This document shows positions 12,840-18,979 of a stretch of DNA of 18,979 nucleotides, piece after piece. The stretch is taken from contig CAZBGL010000137.1 of NCBI GenBank assembly GCA_964491375.1, positions 1 through 18,979 on the forward strand. Reading direction: 5' to 3'. This stretch comes from CAZBGL01 sp964491375 (GTDB taxonomy: Bacteria > Desulfobacterota > Deferrisomatia > Deferrisomatales > Deferrisomataceae). Each line of letters starts with the position of its first letter. Position 1 is the first letter of the stretch. The notes beneath the pieces were generated by a model. The model worked only from the letters and a program-made list of their open reading frames with translations, was not told the DNA's origin and searched no databases. Position numbers and translations under genes: made by a program.

Positions 12840-15490
12840 GGCCGGTCCTCCATCAGTTCCCGGGCACGCCGGCGCAGTTCGTCCAGCCGCACCAGCGCCT
12901 CCACCGGGGTCAGGGTCTCCACGGACAGGCCGGCCAGCTCCCTCACCAGCGCCTCGCGCCTGCGGTACCCCGCGGCTGCGAACAGGTCGAGTTGGTGGCG
13001 CGCAGGCCGGTTCTGGATTCGCTCCGAAAGCGCGAAGCGGGGCCTGCCGGTTTCGTCCAGTTCCCCGGCCTCCAGGTTCCTCAGGATCTCCCGGGCCCGT
13101 TCCACCACCCGGGCCGGAAGACCCGCGAGCCGGGCCACCTGGATGCCGTAGGACCGGCTCGCCCCGCCCTCGACCAGCCGGCGCAGGAAGATGACCTCGC
13201 CCTCCCACTCCTTCACGGCCACGTTGAAGTTGGCCACCCCTTCGCACGTGCGCTCCAGGTCCGTGAGTTCGTGATAGTGGGTCGCGAACAGGGTCCGGGC
13301 GCCCAAACCGTGAATGTGCTCGGCCACGGCCCACGCGATGGACAGCCCGTCGAAGGTGGACGTGCCGCGGCCGATTTCGTCGAGGATCACCAGGCTCCGC
13401 CGGGTGGCGTTGTGGAGGATGTTGGCCGTCTCGGTCATCTCCACCATGAACGTGGAACGGCCCCGCGCCAGGTCGTCGGAGGCGCCCACCCGTGTGAAGA
13501 TGCGGTCCACCACGCCGATGGACGCCTGCTCGGCCGGGACAAACGAACCCATCTGGGCCAGGAGCACGATGAGGGCGGTCTGGCGGAGAATGGTGGACTT
13601 TCCCGCCATGTTGGGGCCGGTGATGATAAGAAGGTGCTGGCGCTCGTCGAGCCGGACGTCGTTGGGTACGAAGCGCTCCTCCGTGAGGCTGGCCTCCACC
13701 ACGGGATGTCTTCCGGCCCGGATGTCGATCTCGAACCCGTCGTGGACCCGGGGCCGTACGTAGCCCCGCTCCACGGCCACCTCGGCCAGCGCCGCCAGCG
13801 CGTCCAGCACCGCCAGGACCCGGGCGCGGTCGTGGAGGGCGTCCACGAACGCGGCCACCCGGGTGCGCACCTCCACGAAGCGCTCGTACTCCAGGGCCCG
13901 GCACCTTTCCTCGGCCCCCAGCACCTTGGACTCCATCTCCTTGAGTTCCGGTGTCACGAAACGCTCCGCGTTGGCCAGGGTTTGTCGGCGTTCATAGTCG
14001 TCCGGCACCAGGTGGAGGTTCGGACGGGTCACCTCGATGTAGTAGCCGAACACCTTGTTGAACCCCACCTTGAGCGACGCGATCCCGGTCCGCTCCCGTT
14101 CGCGGGCCTGGAACCGGGCGATCCAGCCCCGGCCGTCCCGCTGGATGGTCCGCAGCTCGTCGATCTCCGGGTCAAAGCCCTCCCGGATGATCCCCCCTTC
14201 GGTCAGCACCACCGGGGGATCGTCGGTGAGCGCCGCGGCCAGGAGCCCCGTCAACTCGGGAAGGGGATCCAGGCCTCGGGCCAGGCCCGAGAGCAGGTCG
14301 TCCCCGGCGTCGGACAGGACCGACGCCAGTTCGGGCAGGCACTCAAGGGAGCGGCGCAGGGCCACCAGGTCCCGCGGCCCGGCCGTGCCCATGGCCACCT
14401 TGCCGGCCAGCCGACCCACATCGTGCACACCCCGCAACAGGTCCCGGAGCCGCCGCCGGCATTCCCCCCGCCGCACCAGCTCCTCGACGGCCCCCAGCCG
14501 GGCCTCGATCTCTTCCACGTCCTTCAGGGGGAAGGCCATCCACTCCCTGAGGCACCGTCCCCCCATGGCGGTGCGGGTCCGGTCCACCAGGTGGAACAGG
14601 GTGCCCTCCCTTCGGCCGCCGGAAAGGGTGGCGAAGATCTCGAGATTGCGCCGGGTGGCCTCGTCCAGGACCAGGTGGCGCCCCCGGGCGTGCCGCGCAA
14701 GCCGCCGCAGGTTGGCCGCGGCGCTCCTGTAATGGGCCTCCACGTAGGCGAGCAGGGCGGCGGCGGCCCTCAGCCCCTCCTCCAGGTCGTCCACGCCGAA
14801 GCCCGCCAGATCGGCCACCCCCAGGTGGTCCTGCAGGCGCCGCCGGGCCGTGCGCCGGGAAAACGCCCCGGCATCCCACGGCGTCACCTCCACCCCCCGG
14901 GGCACCACCCCGTCGGGCAGGGATCCGTCCTCCGGCACCAGGACCTCCCGGGGCTCCACCCGCCCCAGTTCGTCGGACAACTCCTCCCATGAACCCGCCT
15001 CACCCACCCGGAACGAACCGGTGGTCACGTCGGCGTAGGCAAATCCCAGGCTCCGCCGTCCCGGCGCCACGGCCACCAGGTGGCGGGGCGCCTTTGCGTC
15101 GAGCATCTCGGTGTCGGTCACGAGCCCCGGGGTGATGACCTGCACCACCTCCCGGCGCACCAGCCCCTTGGCCTGGCGCGGGTCCTCGACCTGTTCACAG
15201 ATCGCCACCTTGTAGCCCCGTTCCACCAGGCGGGCGATGTATCCCCGCGCGGAATGCCACGGCACCCCGCACATGGGCACGGCATCGTCGCCCTTTTCGC
15301 GGCTCGTGAGGGTGATCTCGAGCTCCCGGCTGGCCACCTCGGCGTCCTCAAAGAACATCTCGTAGAAGTCGCCGAGCCGGAACAGGAGGATGCAGTCCGG
15401 ATGCGCCCGTTTGAGCTCCAGATACTGGCGCATCATGGGCGTGAGCTTGGCCCCGGCGGAGGGGGTTCGGGGGGCGGTTCCGGCGGGCAT
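12836..15490 (-). CDS. mutS: DNA mismatch repair protein MutS
   Basis: This 884-residue MutS1 recognises mismatches and recruits MutL. Domain I carries the mismatch-probing Phe in DFYEMF (Phe42-Tyr-Glu44). The connector and lever domains follow in normal order, including FNKVFGYYIEVTRPN. The ATPase has Walker A GPNMAGKST (625-633), the ASDDLARGRSTFMVEM loop, Walker B LVILDEIGRGTSTFDG near 700 and the FATHYHELTDLE switch. The C-terminal helices end with ALVRLDELRRRARELMEDRP. I chose ATG at 15488-15490, with GGAGG at 15499-15503; the TTG five codons earlier overlaps that Shine-Dalgarno sequence. Length and motifs are intact. No mutL is present in the window. Confidence 0.98.
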   Translation of the reverse strand: MPAGTAPRTPSAGAKLTPMMRQYLELKRAHPDCILLFRLGDFYEMFFEDAEVASRELEITLTSREKGDDAVPMCGVPWHSARGYIARLVERGYKVAICEQVEDPRQAKGLVRREVVQVITPGLVTDTEMLDAKAPRHLVAVAPGRRSLGFAYADVTTGSFRVGEAGSWEELSDELGRVEPREVLVPEDGSLPDGVVPRGVEVTPWDAGAFSRRTARRRLQDHLGVADLAGFGVDDLEEGLRAAAALLAYVEAHYRSAAANLRRLARHARGRHLVLDEATRRNLEIFATLSGGRREGTLFHLVDRTRTAMGGRCLREWMAFPLKDVEEIEARLGAVEELVRRGECRRRLRDLLRGVHDVGRLAGKVAMGTAGPRDLVALRRSLECLPELASVLSDAGDDLLSGLARGLDPLPELTGLLAAALTDDPPVVLTEGGIIREGFDPEIDELRTIQRDGRGWIARFQARERERTGIASLKVGFNKVFGYYIEVTRPNLHLVPDDYERRQTLANAERFVTPELKEMESKVLGAEERCRALEYERFVEVRTRVAAFVDALHDRARVLAVLDALAALAEVAVERGYVRPRVHDGFEIDIRAGRHPVVEASLTEERFVPNDVRLDERQHLLIITGPNMAGKSTILRQTALIVLLAQMGSFVPAEQASIGVVDRIFTRVGASDDLARGRSTFMVEMTETANILHNATRRSLVILDEIGRGTSTFDGLSIAWAVAEHIHGLGARTLFATHYHELTDLERTCEGVANFNVAVKEWEGEVIFLRRLVEGGASRSYGIQVARLAGLPARVVERAREILRNLEAGELDETGRPRFALSERIQNRPARHQLDLFAAAGYRRREALVRELAGLSVETLTPVEALVRLDELRRRARELMEDRP

Positions 15491-15508
15491 GGGGGAGGCC
15501 TCCAAGGG

Positions 15509-15934
15509 TTACAGGGTGGGCTCCTCCTCGGGGGACGGGGCCTCCAGCGCCTTGGCCGGCTCGGCACGCCCTTCCGGTGCCCCCGGGCGGGGCTGGGGGG
15601 CAGGGGCCTCCCGCTCGGCCAGGCGCGCCCGAAGCGCCTCCACCTCGGCCTCCAGCTCCCGGATCCGGCGGTCCCGCCGCCGGATCTCGGCTCGGCGGCT
15701 CATCCGCTCGTAGACGCCGTGGACCCCGGCGCTCACCAACCCCAGCAGGAAGAACACGCCGAACAGGAGCGCCACCGGGAACGGCGGGGTGGAGTACAGG
15801 TGCCACAGGTCCCAGAGCTTCACGTGGAACCGGATGGTCTGGCTCAGGGCCTGGAGGTTTTCCGGCTGGATCCCCACCAGCACCACGGCCACGATGAGCG
15901 TGCCCAGGAACACCCGTTTCACGAACCGGAACAT
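15509..15934 (-). CDS. LapA-like (DUF1049) inner-membrane protein with coiled coil
   Basis: This 141-residue protein has two membrane segments, VFLGTLIVAVVLVGIQP (about 8-24) and PVALLFGVFFLLGLVSAGVH (about 53-72), a hallmark of the LapA/YciS group. A charged heptad-like coiled coil follows (RAEIRRRDRRIRELEAEVEA, about 80-110), with a Pro/Ala/Glu-rich tail. LapA in E. coli works with LapB in lipopolysaccharide assembly control, but this protein lacks an adjacent lapB unless the TPR gene downstream of mutS fills that role, and that TPR protein has a signal peptide rather than LapB's membrane anchor. ATG at 15932-15934 has GGAG upstream and overlaps the HIT gene by 16 bases. Confidence 0.82.
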   Translation of the reverse strand: MFRFVKRVFLGTLIVAVVLVGIQPENLQALSQTIRFHVKLWDLWHLYSTPPFPVALLFGVFFLLGLVSAGVHGVYERMSRRAEIRRRDRRIRELEAEVEALRARLAEREAPAPQPRPGAPEGRAEPAKALEAPSPEEEPTL

Positions 15935-16452
15935 GATTCACTCCCCAGGGGGGCGCCCGGGCCTGCGGCGTCCTGCAGGTGGGGCGCCAGGGTGTCGTAC
16001 ACCTCTTCCAGATACTGCGAGATCACCCGGACGTCGTCCAGGACGGGCAGGAAGTTCGTGTCCCCCACCCATCGGGGGACCACGTGCAGGTGGAGGTGGG
16101 CCTCCACGCCGGCCCCGGCGGCCCGGCCGAGGTTGAAGCCCACGTTGTACCCATCGGGCCGGAACGCCCGGTCCAACGCCCTTTTGGCCCGCACGCAGAG
16201 GCGCCACAGATCGGCCGCCTCCTCGGCGGTCAGGTCCTCGATACCGGGCACGTGGCGGTTCGGCAGCACCATCAGGTGGCCCGCGGTGTACGGGTAGCGG
16301 TTGAGCATCACGAACGCCCGCTCGCCCCGCAGGAGCAGGAGGTTCTGCCGGTCGTCGTCCTCCTCCAGGGCCCGGCAGAACACGCACCCCTCGGGCTTCG
16401 GCCCGCGGATGTACTCGATGCGCCAGGGCGCCCACAGGAGCCGACGCCTCAC
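15919..16452 (-). CDS. HIT-family nucleotide hydrolase/transferase (Ap4A hydrolase-like)
   Basis: This 177-residue histidine-triad protein has the catalytic motif HLHLHVV at 119-125 (His119, His121, His123). The N-terminal LLWAPWRIEYIRGPKPEGCV places it in the branch with a CxxC pair (Cys23, Cys26), which includes Ap4A hydrolases and phosphorylases; the exact substrate is not predictable. The conserved RYPYTAGHLMVLPNRHV segment is also present. The start is GTG at 16450-16452, overlapping the phosphodiesterase stop as GTGA, with GGAGG seven bases upstream. The longer frame reaching 16707 reads the phosphodiesterase gene out of frame. Confidence 0.93.
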   Translation of the reverse strand: MRRRLLWAPWRIEYIRGPKPEGCVFCRALEEDDDRQNLLLLRGERAFVMLNRYPYTAGHLMVLPNRHVPGIEDLTAEEAADLWRLCVRAKRALDRAFRPDGYNVGFNLGRAAGAGVEAHLHLHVVPRWVGDTNFLPVLDDVRVISQYLEEVYDTLAPHLQDAAGPGAPLGSESCSGS

Positions 16453-16949
16453 CCCTCCACCTCCACGAAGCGCACCGGGCCGATGTTCCCCGCTTCGACC
16501 TCCACCAGGGCCACGGTGCACCCCCGGGTCCACCGACGGGCCATGGCCGAACCGGGGTTGATGATCCGTATTCCCTGGTATTCCAGGTCCACCGGCTGGT
16601 GGCTGTGGCCGAACACCACGAGGTCCGGCGGGCTCGGGAACACCTGGAGCACCCTTCGGCTCAAACCGAACGGGGCACCCCAGCCGTGGACGAGCCCGAT
16701 CCGGCACCCTCCCAGCTCGAAGACCCGGTGCTCGGGAAGCCGATGGCGGACCTCCCGGGCGTCCATGTTCCCGGCCACGCCGTAGTACGGTCGGGGATCC
16801 ACGAACTCCAGATGGTCCACCACCCCCGGGCCGGTGTGGTCGCCGGCGTGGAGGAGGACCTCCGCCGGGGCCAGGGGGCCCTGGAGCAGACGCTCGAGCC
16901 GCTCGTCCACCTCGTCGAGATGGGTGTCGGAAAGAATGCCCAGAACCAT
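16449..16949 (-). CDS. YfcE/MJ0936-type calcineurin-like metallophosphodiesterase
   Basis: This 166-residue cytoplasmic enzyme has the metal-binding series in order: SDTH (7-10), HAGDHTG, GNMD (usually GNCD), VHGWG and GHSHQPV. Together they form a dinuclear metal site of the small bacterial phosphodiesterases that hydrolyse phosphodiester bonds; the natural substrate is unknown. The end, GIRIINPGSAMARRW, is also conserved. The start is ATG at 16947-16949 with only a weak Shine-Dalgarno sequence. It lies 22 bases after dtd and overlaps the HIT gene by four bases. Confidence 0.93.
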   Translation of the reverse strand: MVLGILSDTHLDEVDERLERLLQGPLAPAEVLLHAGDHTGPGVVDHLEFVDPRPYYGVAGNMDAREVRHRLPEHRVFELGGCRIGLVHGWGAPFGLSRRVLQVFPSPPDLVVFGHSHQPVDLEYQGIRIINPGSAMARRWTRGCTVALVEVEAGNIGPVRFVEVEG

Positions 16950-16971
16950 ACGACCCCGTAGCGATGTGCGC

Positions 16972-17421
16972 TCAGAACAGGCGTCCGGAATCCAGAAGGA
17001 GGGTCACCGGGCCGTCGTTCACCAGTTCCACCTCCATCTCCGCCCGGAAACGCCCGGTCTCCACGGGAACGCCCCGCGCCGCGATGAGGCGGACCACCTC
17101 CTCGTAGAGGGCCTCGGCCCGGTCCGGGGGGGCCGCGCCCGTGAACGAGGGCCGGCGCCCCTTGCGGCAGTCCGCGAGCAACGTGAACTGGCTCACCACG
17201 AGCACGGCCCCTCCCACGTCCCCAAGGGAGAGGTTCATCTTGCCGGCCCGGTCCTCGAACACCCTGAGCCCCGCCACCTTGTCCGCGATGTAGGCCGCAT
17301 CGTCCCGGTCATCGCCCGGCGCCACCCCCACGAACACCAGGAAGCCCCGGCCGATCCGGCCCACGATCTGGCCCCCCACCCGCACCTCGGCCCGGCTCAC
17401 CCGCTGCACCACGGCCCGCAT
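16972..17421 (-). CDS. dtd: D-aminoacyl-tRNA deacylase Dtd
   Basis: This 149-residue protein removes D-amino acids, and glycine mischarged on tRNA(Ala), from tRNA. It starts with MRAVVQRVSRAEVRVGG. Both family motifs are intact: SQFTLLAD near 77-84, and NDGPVTLLLDS near the C-terminus, whose Gly-Pro forms the chirality filter. The length is standard. ATG at 17419-17421 overlaps the peptidase stop as TGATG and has GGAGG seven bases upstream. It is a housekeeping gene carried in a mixed run. Confidence 0.97.
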   Translation of the reverse strand: MRAVVQRVSRAEVRVGGQIVGRIGRGFLVFVGVAPGDDRDDAAYIADKVAGLRVFEDRAGKMNLSLGDVGGAVLVVSQFTLLADCRKGRRPSFTGAAPPDRAEALYEEVVRLIAARGVPVETGRFRAEMEVELVNDGPVTLLLDSGRLF

Positions 17422-18746
17422 CACTCGGCCTCCCGGGCCACCTCGATGGCCGTGGGACCCAGCCGCTCCAGGCGTTCCACCCAGGTCCGGGCCCAGGCCC
17501 GGTAACGCCTCCGTTCGGCCTTGGGCACCGGGTCCCCGGCCGGGTACCGCTCCCGGAGCGGGTCCACCCACCGGCCGTAACGCTTCACCCGGAAGTCCAG
17601 GTGCGGCCCCGTGGCCAGCCCCGTGCTGCCCACGTACCCGATCACCTGGCCCTGCTTCACCCGGACCCCCTTCCGGATCCCCCGGGCGAACCGGGAGAGG
17701 TGATTGTAGTAGGTCTCGTACCCCCGGGCGTGGCGGACGATCACGACCCGCCCGGCCTGCCCGCGCCAGCCCGCAAACTTCACCGTGCCGTCCGCCACGC
17801 TCCACACCGGGGTTCCGGCCGGAGCCGCGTAGTCCACCCCGCGATGGGGCCGGACCACCTTGAGGACCGGGTGGCGCCGGGCCAGGGTGAACCGGCTGGA
17901 GATCCGGGTGAACTTGAGGGGAGAACGCAGAAAACTCTTGCGCACGCTGCGTCCCTCGGGGTCGAAATACCCCTCGGTGCGGTCCGAGCGGTAGTAGATG
18001 GCGGTGTAGGTGGCTCGCGTCCCCCGGTACTGGGCCGCGAGGATCCGCCCGTTGCCCACGGCCTCGTCCCCCACGAAGAGGCGTTCGTAGATCACCCGGA
18101 ACTCATCCCCCTCGCGGGTCTCCCGGGAAAAGTCCACGTCCCACGAGAACAGCTCCACGAAGGCCATCACCAGGTCCGGGTCCCCTCCGGAGGCCAGGAA
18201 CGACTCGTAGAGGGAGCCCCGAACCCGCCCCACCAGGGTGGTCTCCCTCCGCTCCACGGGCACGTCGACCCGCTCCACCGCCCAGGTTCCTTCCCGGGCC
18301 ACGGCCCGGTACACCTCCAGGGCGCTCCGGCGATAGGTGAACCGGAGGAGGCGCCCCTGCCGGTCCACCAGGACCTCGTAGCGCTCCCCCGGCCGCATCC
18401 TCCGGGGATCGAACACCGGCCTGAGCACCCGGGCGAAGGCCGCCGCCTGGGGGCCGGCCACGCCGGCCTTGCGGAGCACCCGGTCGAGGTTCTCGCCCCT
18501 CCGGATCACACCCCGCACCCGGCGCACCCCCTGGAGTTCCAGGATCCGGTCCTCCACGCGCTCCCCGAACCGCTCGTCCACCCCGGGGGCCGCGGGTTCC
18601 ACCAGTTCCCCGAGCACCGGCTCGGCTACGTGGGAGGGCAGCCTTGGAGGGATGGAGGACCACAACCGCTCGGGGCGCGAGAGCAGCACGAAGCACACGC
18701 CCAGCAGCAGCGCATGGGCCAGATGTCGTCGGTGGCGCACACCCAT
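17421..18746 (-). CDS. M23-family (LytM/MepM-like) envelope peptidase
   Basis: This 441-residue protein has an N-terminal signal or anchor (HLAHALLLGVCFVLLSRPER, about 8-27), then an OapA/Csd3-like domain (GENLDRVLRKAGVAGPQAAA onwards), a central beta domain and a C-terminal LytM domain. The LytM domain has HRGVD (His301, Asp305) and His349 in YNHLSRF, but GPHLDFRV at 380-387 instead of GPHLHFxV, so the second His, normally a zinc ligand, is Asp384. Family members cut peptidoglycan cross-links in the periplasm; activity here is uncertain. The start is ATG at 18744-18746 with GGAGAGG. It heads the 13-gene run and has its own predicted promoter. Confidence 0.9.
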   Translation of the reverse strand: MGVRHRRHLAHALLLGVCFVLLSRPERLWSSIPPRLPSHVAEPVLGELVEPAAPGVDERFGERVEDRILELQGVRRVRGVIRRGENLDRVLRKAGVAGPQAAAFARVLRPVFDPRRMRPGERYEVLVDRQGRLLRFTYRRSALEVYRAVAREGTWAVERVDVPVERRETTLVGRVRGSLYESFLASGGDPDLVMAFVELFSWDVDFSRETREGDEFRVIYERLFVGDEAVGNGRILAAQYRGTRATYTAIYYRSDRTEGYFDPEGRSVRKSFLRSPLKFTRISSRFTLARRHPVLKVVRPHRGVDYAAPAGTPVWSVADGTVKFAGWRGQAGRVVIVRHARGYETYYNHLSRFARGIRKGVRVKQGQVIGYVGSTGLATGPHLDFRVKRYGRWVDPLRERYPAGDPVPKAERRRYRAWARTWVERLERLGPTAIEVAREAE

Positions 18747-18805
18747 GGACCTCTCCGGCGACGGACACGTCCTCCGGGCACCCGGCGGGAAAGACAGATC
18801 GCTGC

Positions 18806-18835
18806 ATCCTAGCGGAAGGCCGAACCGGCCTTCAA
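18806..18835 (-). promoter_or_regulatory. Predicted promoter of the M23-to-CheY gene run
   Basis: On the minus strand TTGAAG (18830-18835) is followed by 18 bases and TAGGAT (18806-18811). Four of six bases match the sigma70 consensus in each box. Transcription would start near 18799, about 53 bases before the peptidase ATG. The spacer consists largely of the stem-loop that ends the upstream gene. Confidence 0.5.
18815..18833 (-). terminator. Stem-loop at the end of the NFACT-like gene
   Basis: A perfect 8-bp stem, GAAGGCCG-GTT-CGGCCTTC, overlaps the TGA stop of the upstream gene. No T-run follows, so it may be a weak or Rho-assisted terminator, or a 3' stabiliser. It also occupies the spacer of the predicted peptidase promoter. 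Confidence 0.55.
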
Positions 18836-18979
18836 CCCCGGCCTTCGACGGGCTTGGGGCTTCCCCAGCCGGGCCTCACCCGAACGGTTCGGTCGCCCGA
18901 GACCACGACTTGACCCGGCCCCGCCCCCTTGGGCCTGCGGACACGTCCCGCTTCGGCCACCATCACCTCCACCGCCCCA
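18832..18979 (-). CDS. C-terminal end of a probable NFACT (RqcH/FbpA-like) RNA-binding protein, cut by window edge
   Basis: The last 48 codons before a TGA at 18832-18834 encode VRRPKGAGPGQVVVSGDRT followed by VRVRPGWGSPKPVEGRG. The pattern of basic residue pair, P-K-G-A-x-P-G, beta strand, then T-x-x-V-x-P matches the end of NFACT-R (DUF814), the RNA-binding domain of RqcH, which acts in rescue of stalled ribosomes. Whether this is a full-length NFACT or a stand-alone NFACT-R protein cannot be seen. The short fragment limits confidence. Confidence 0.65.
   Translation of the reverse strand, partial: GAVEVMVAEAGRVRRPKGAGPGQVVVSGDRTVRVRPGWGSPKPVEGRG

Noticed and set aside
1..18979. CRISPR arrays, tRNA or rRNA genes, insertion sequences, prophage genes
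   Set aside because: No spaced direct repeats, cloverleaf-like segments, transposase or phage-type proteins were seen on either strand; the repeated segments are TPR codons within one gene.

Overview
The window is very GC-rich, and every gene I can support lies on the minus strand, so it reads from high to low coordinate. Gene content (Liv-type transporter with an acyl-CoA synthetase, MshEN-type GspE/PilB ATPase, CheX/CheY, PleD-type cyclase, MutS beside a TPR protein) suggests a high-GC, Gram-negative, delta-type bacterium such as a Desulfobacterota or Deferrisoma-like lineage. That assignment is inference; there is no rRNA or other marker to settle it.

From right to left: (1) the last 48 residues of a probable NFACT/RqcH-family protein (18832-18979), ending in a stem-loop. 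(2) A tightly packed run of 13 genes from 18746 to 6548: M23 peptidase, dtd, calcineurin-like phosphodiesterase, HIT protein, LapA-like membrane protein, mutS, a 15-repeat TPR protein, a lipoprotein, a response regulator-diguanylate cyclase, a double zinc-ribbon protein, a GspE/PilB-type ATPase, a CheX-like phosphatase and a CheY-like regulator. Most neighbours overlap by 1-16 bases or lie within about 36 bases, so one long transcript from the promoter near 18806-18835 is plausible. (3) A TetR regulator (5815-6408) with its own promoter-like sequence. (4) A Liv-type ABC transporter operon, livG-livH-livM-substrate-binding protein-[303-bp gap]-livF, followed by an acyl-CoA synthetase that starts inside the livF stop and runs off the left edge.

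Two functional units stand out. In the first (6548-10399), the cyclase has GGEEF and an intact I-site, the ATPase carries tandem MshEN-type cyclic-di-GMP-binding motifs, the zinc-ribbon protein ends in a FliM-like CheY-docking peptide, and a CheX-type phosphatase sits beside a single-domain CheY. Together they look like a compact signalling cassette that controls a secretion or pilus-type ATPase. In the second, a perfect 16-bp palindrome lies inside the promoter of the transporter operon just downstream of the TetR gene. This suggests TetR repression of uptake and CoA activation of a carboxylic acid, rather than simple branched-chain amino acid import.

The only gene-free stretch over 300 bases is 1364-1666, which is GC-rich and contains small hairpins. 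I saw no tRNA, rRNA, CRISPR array, insertion sequence or prophage.
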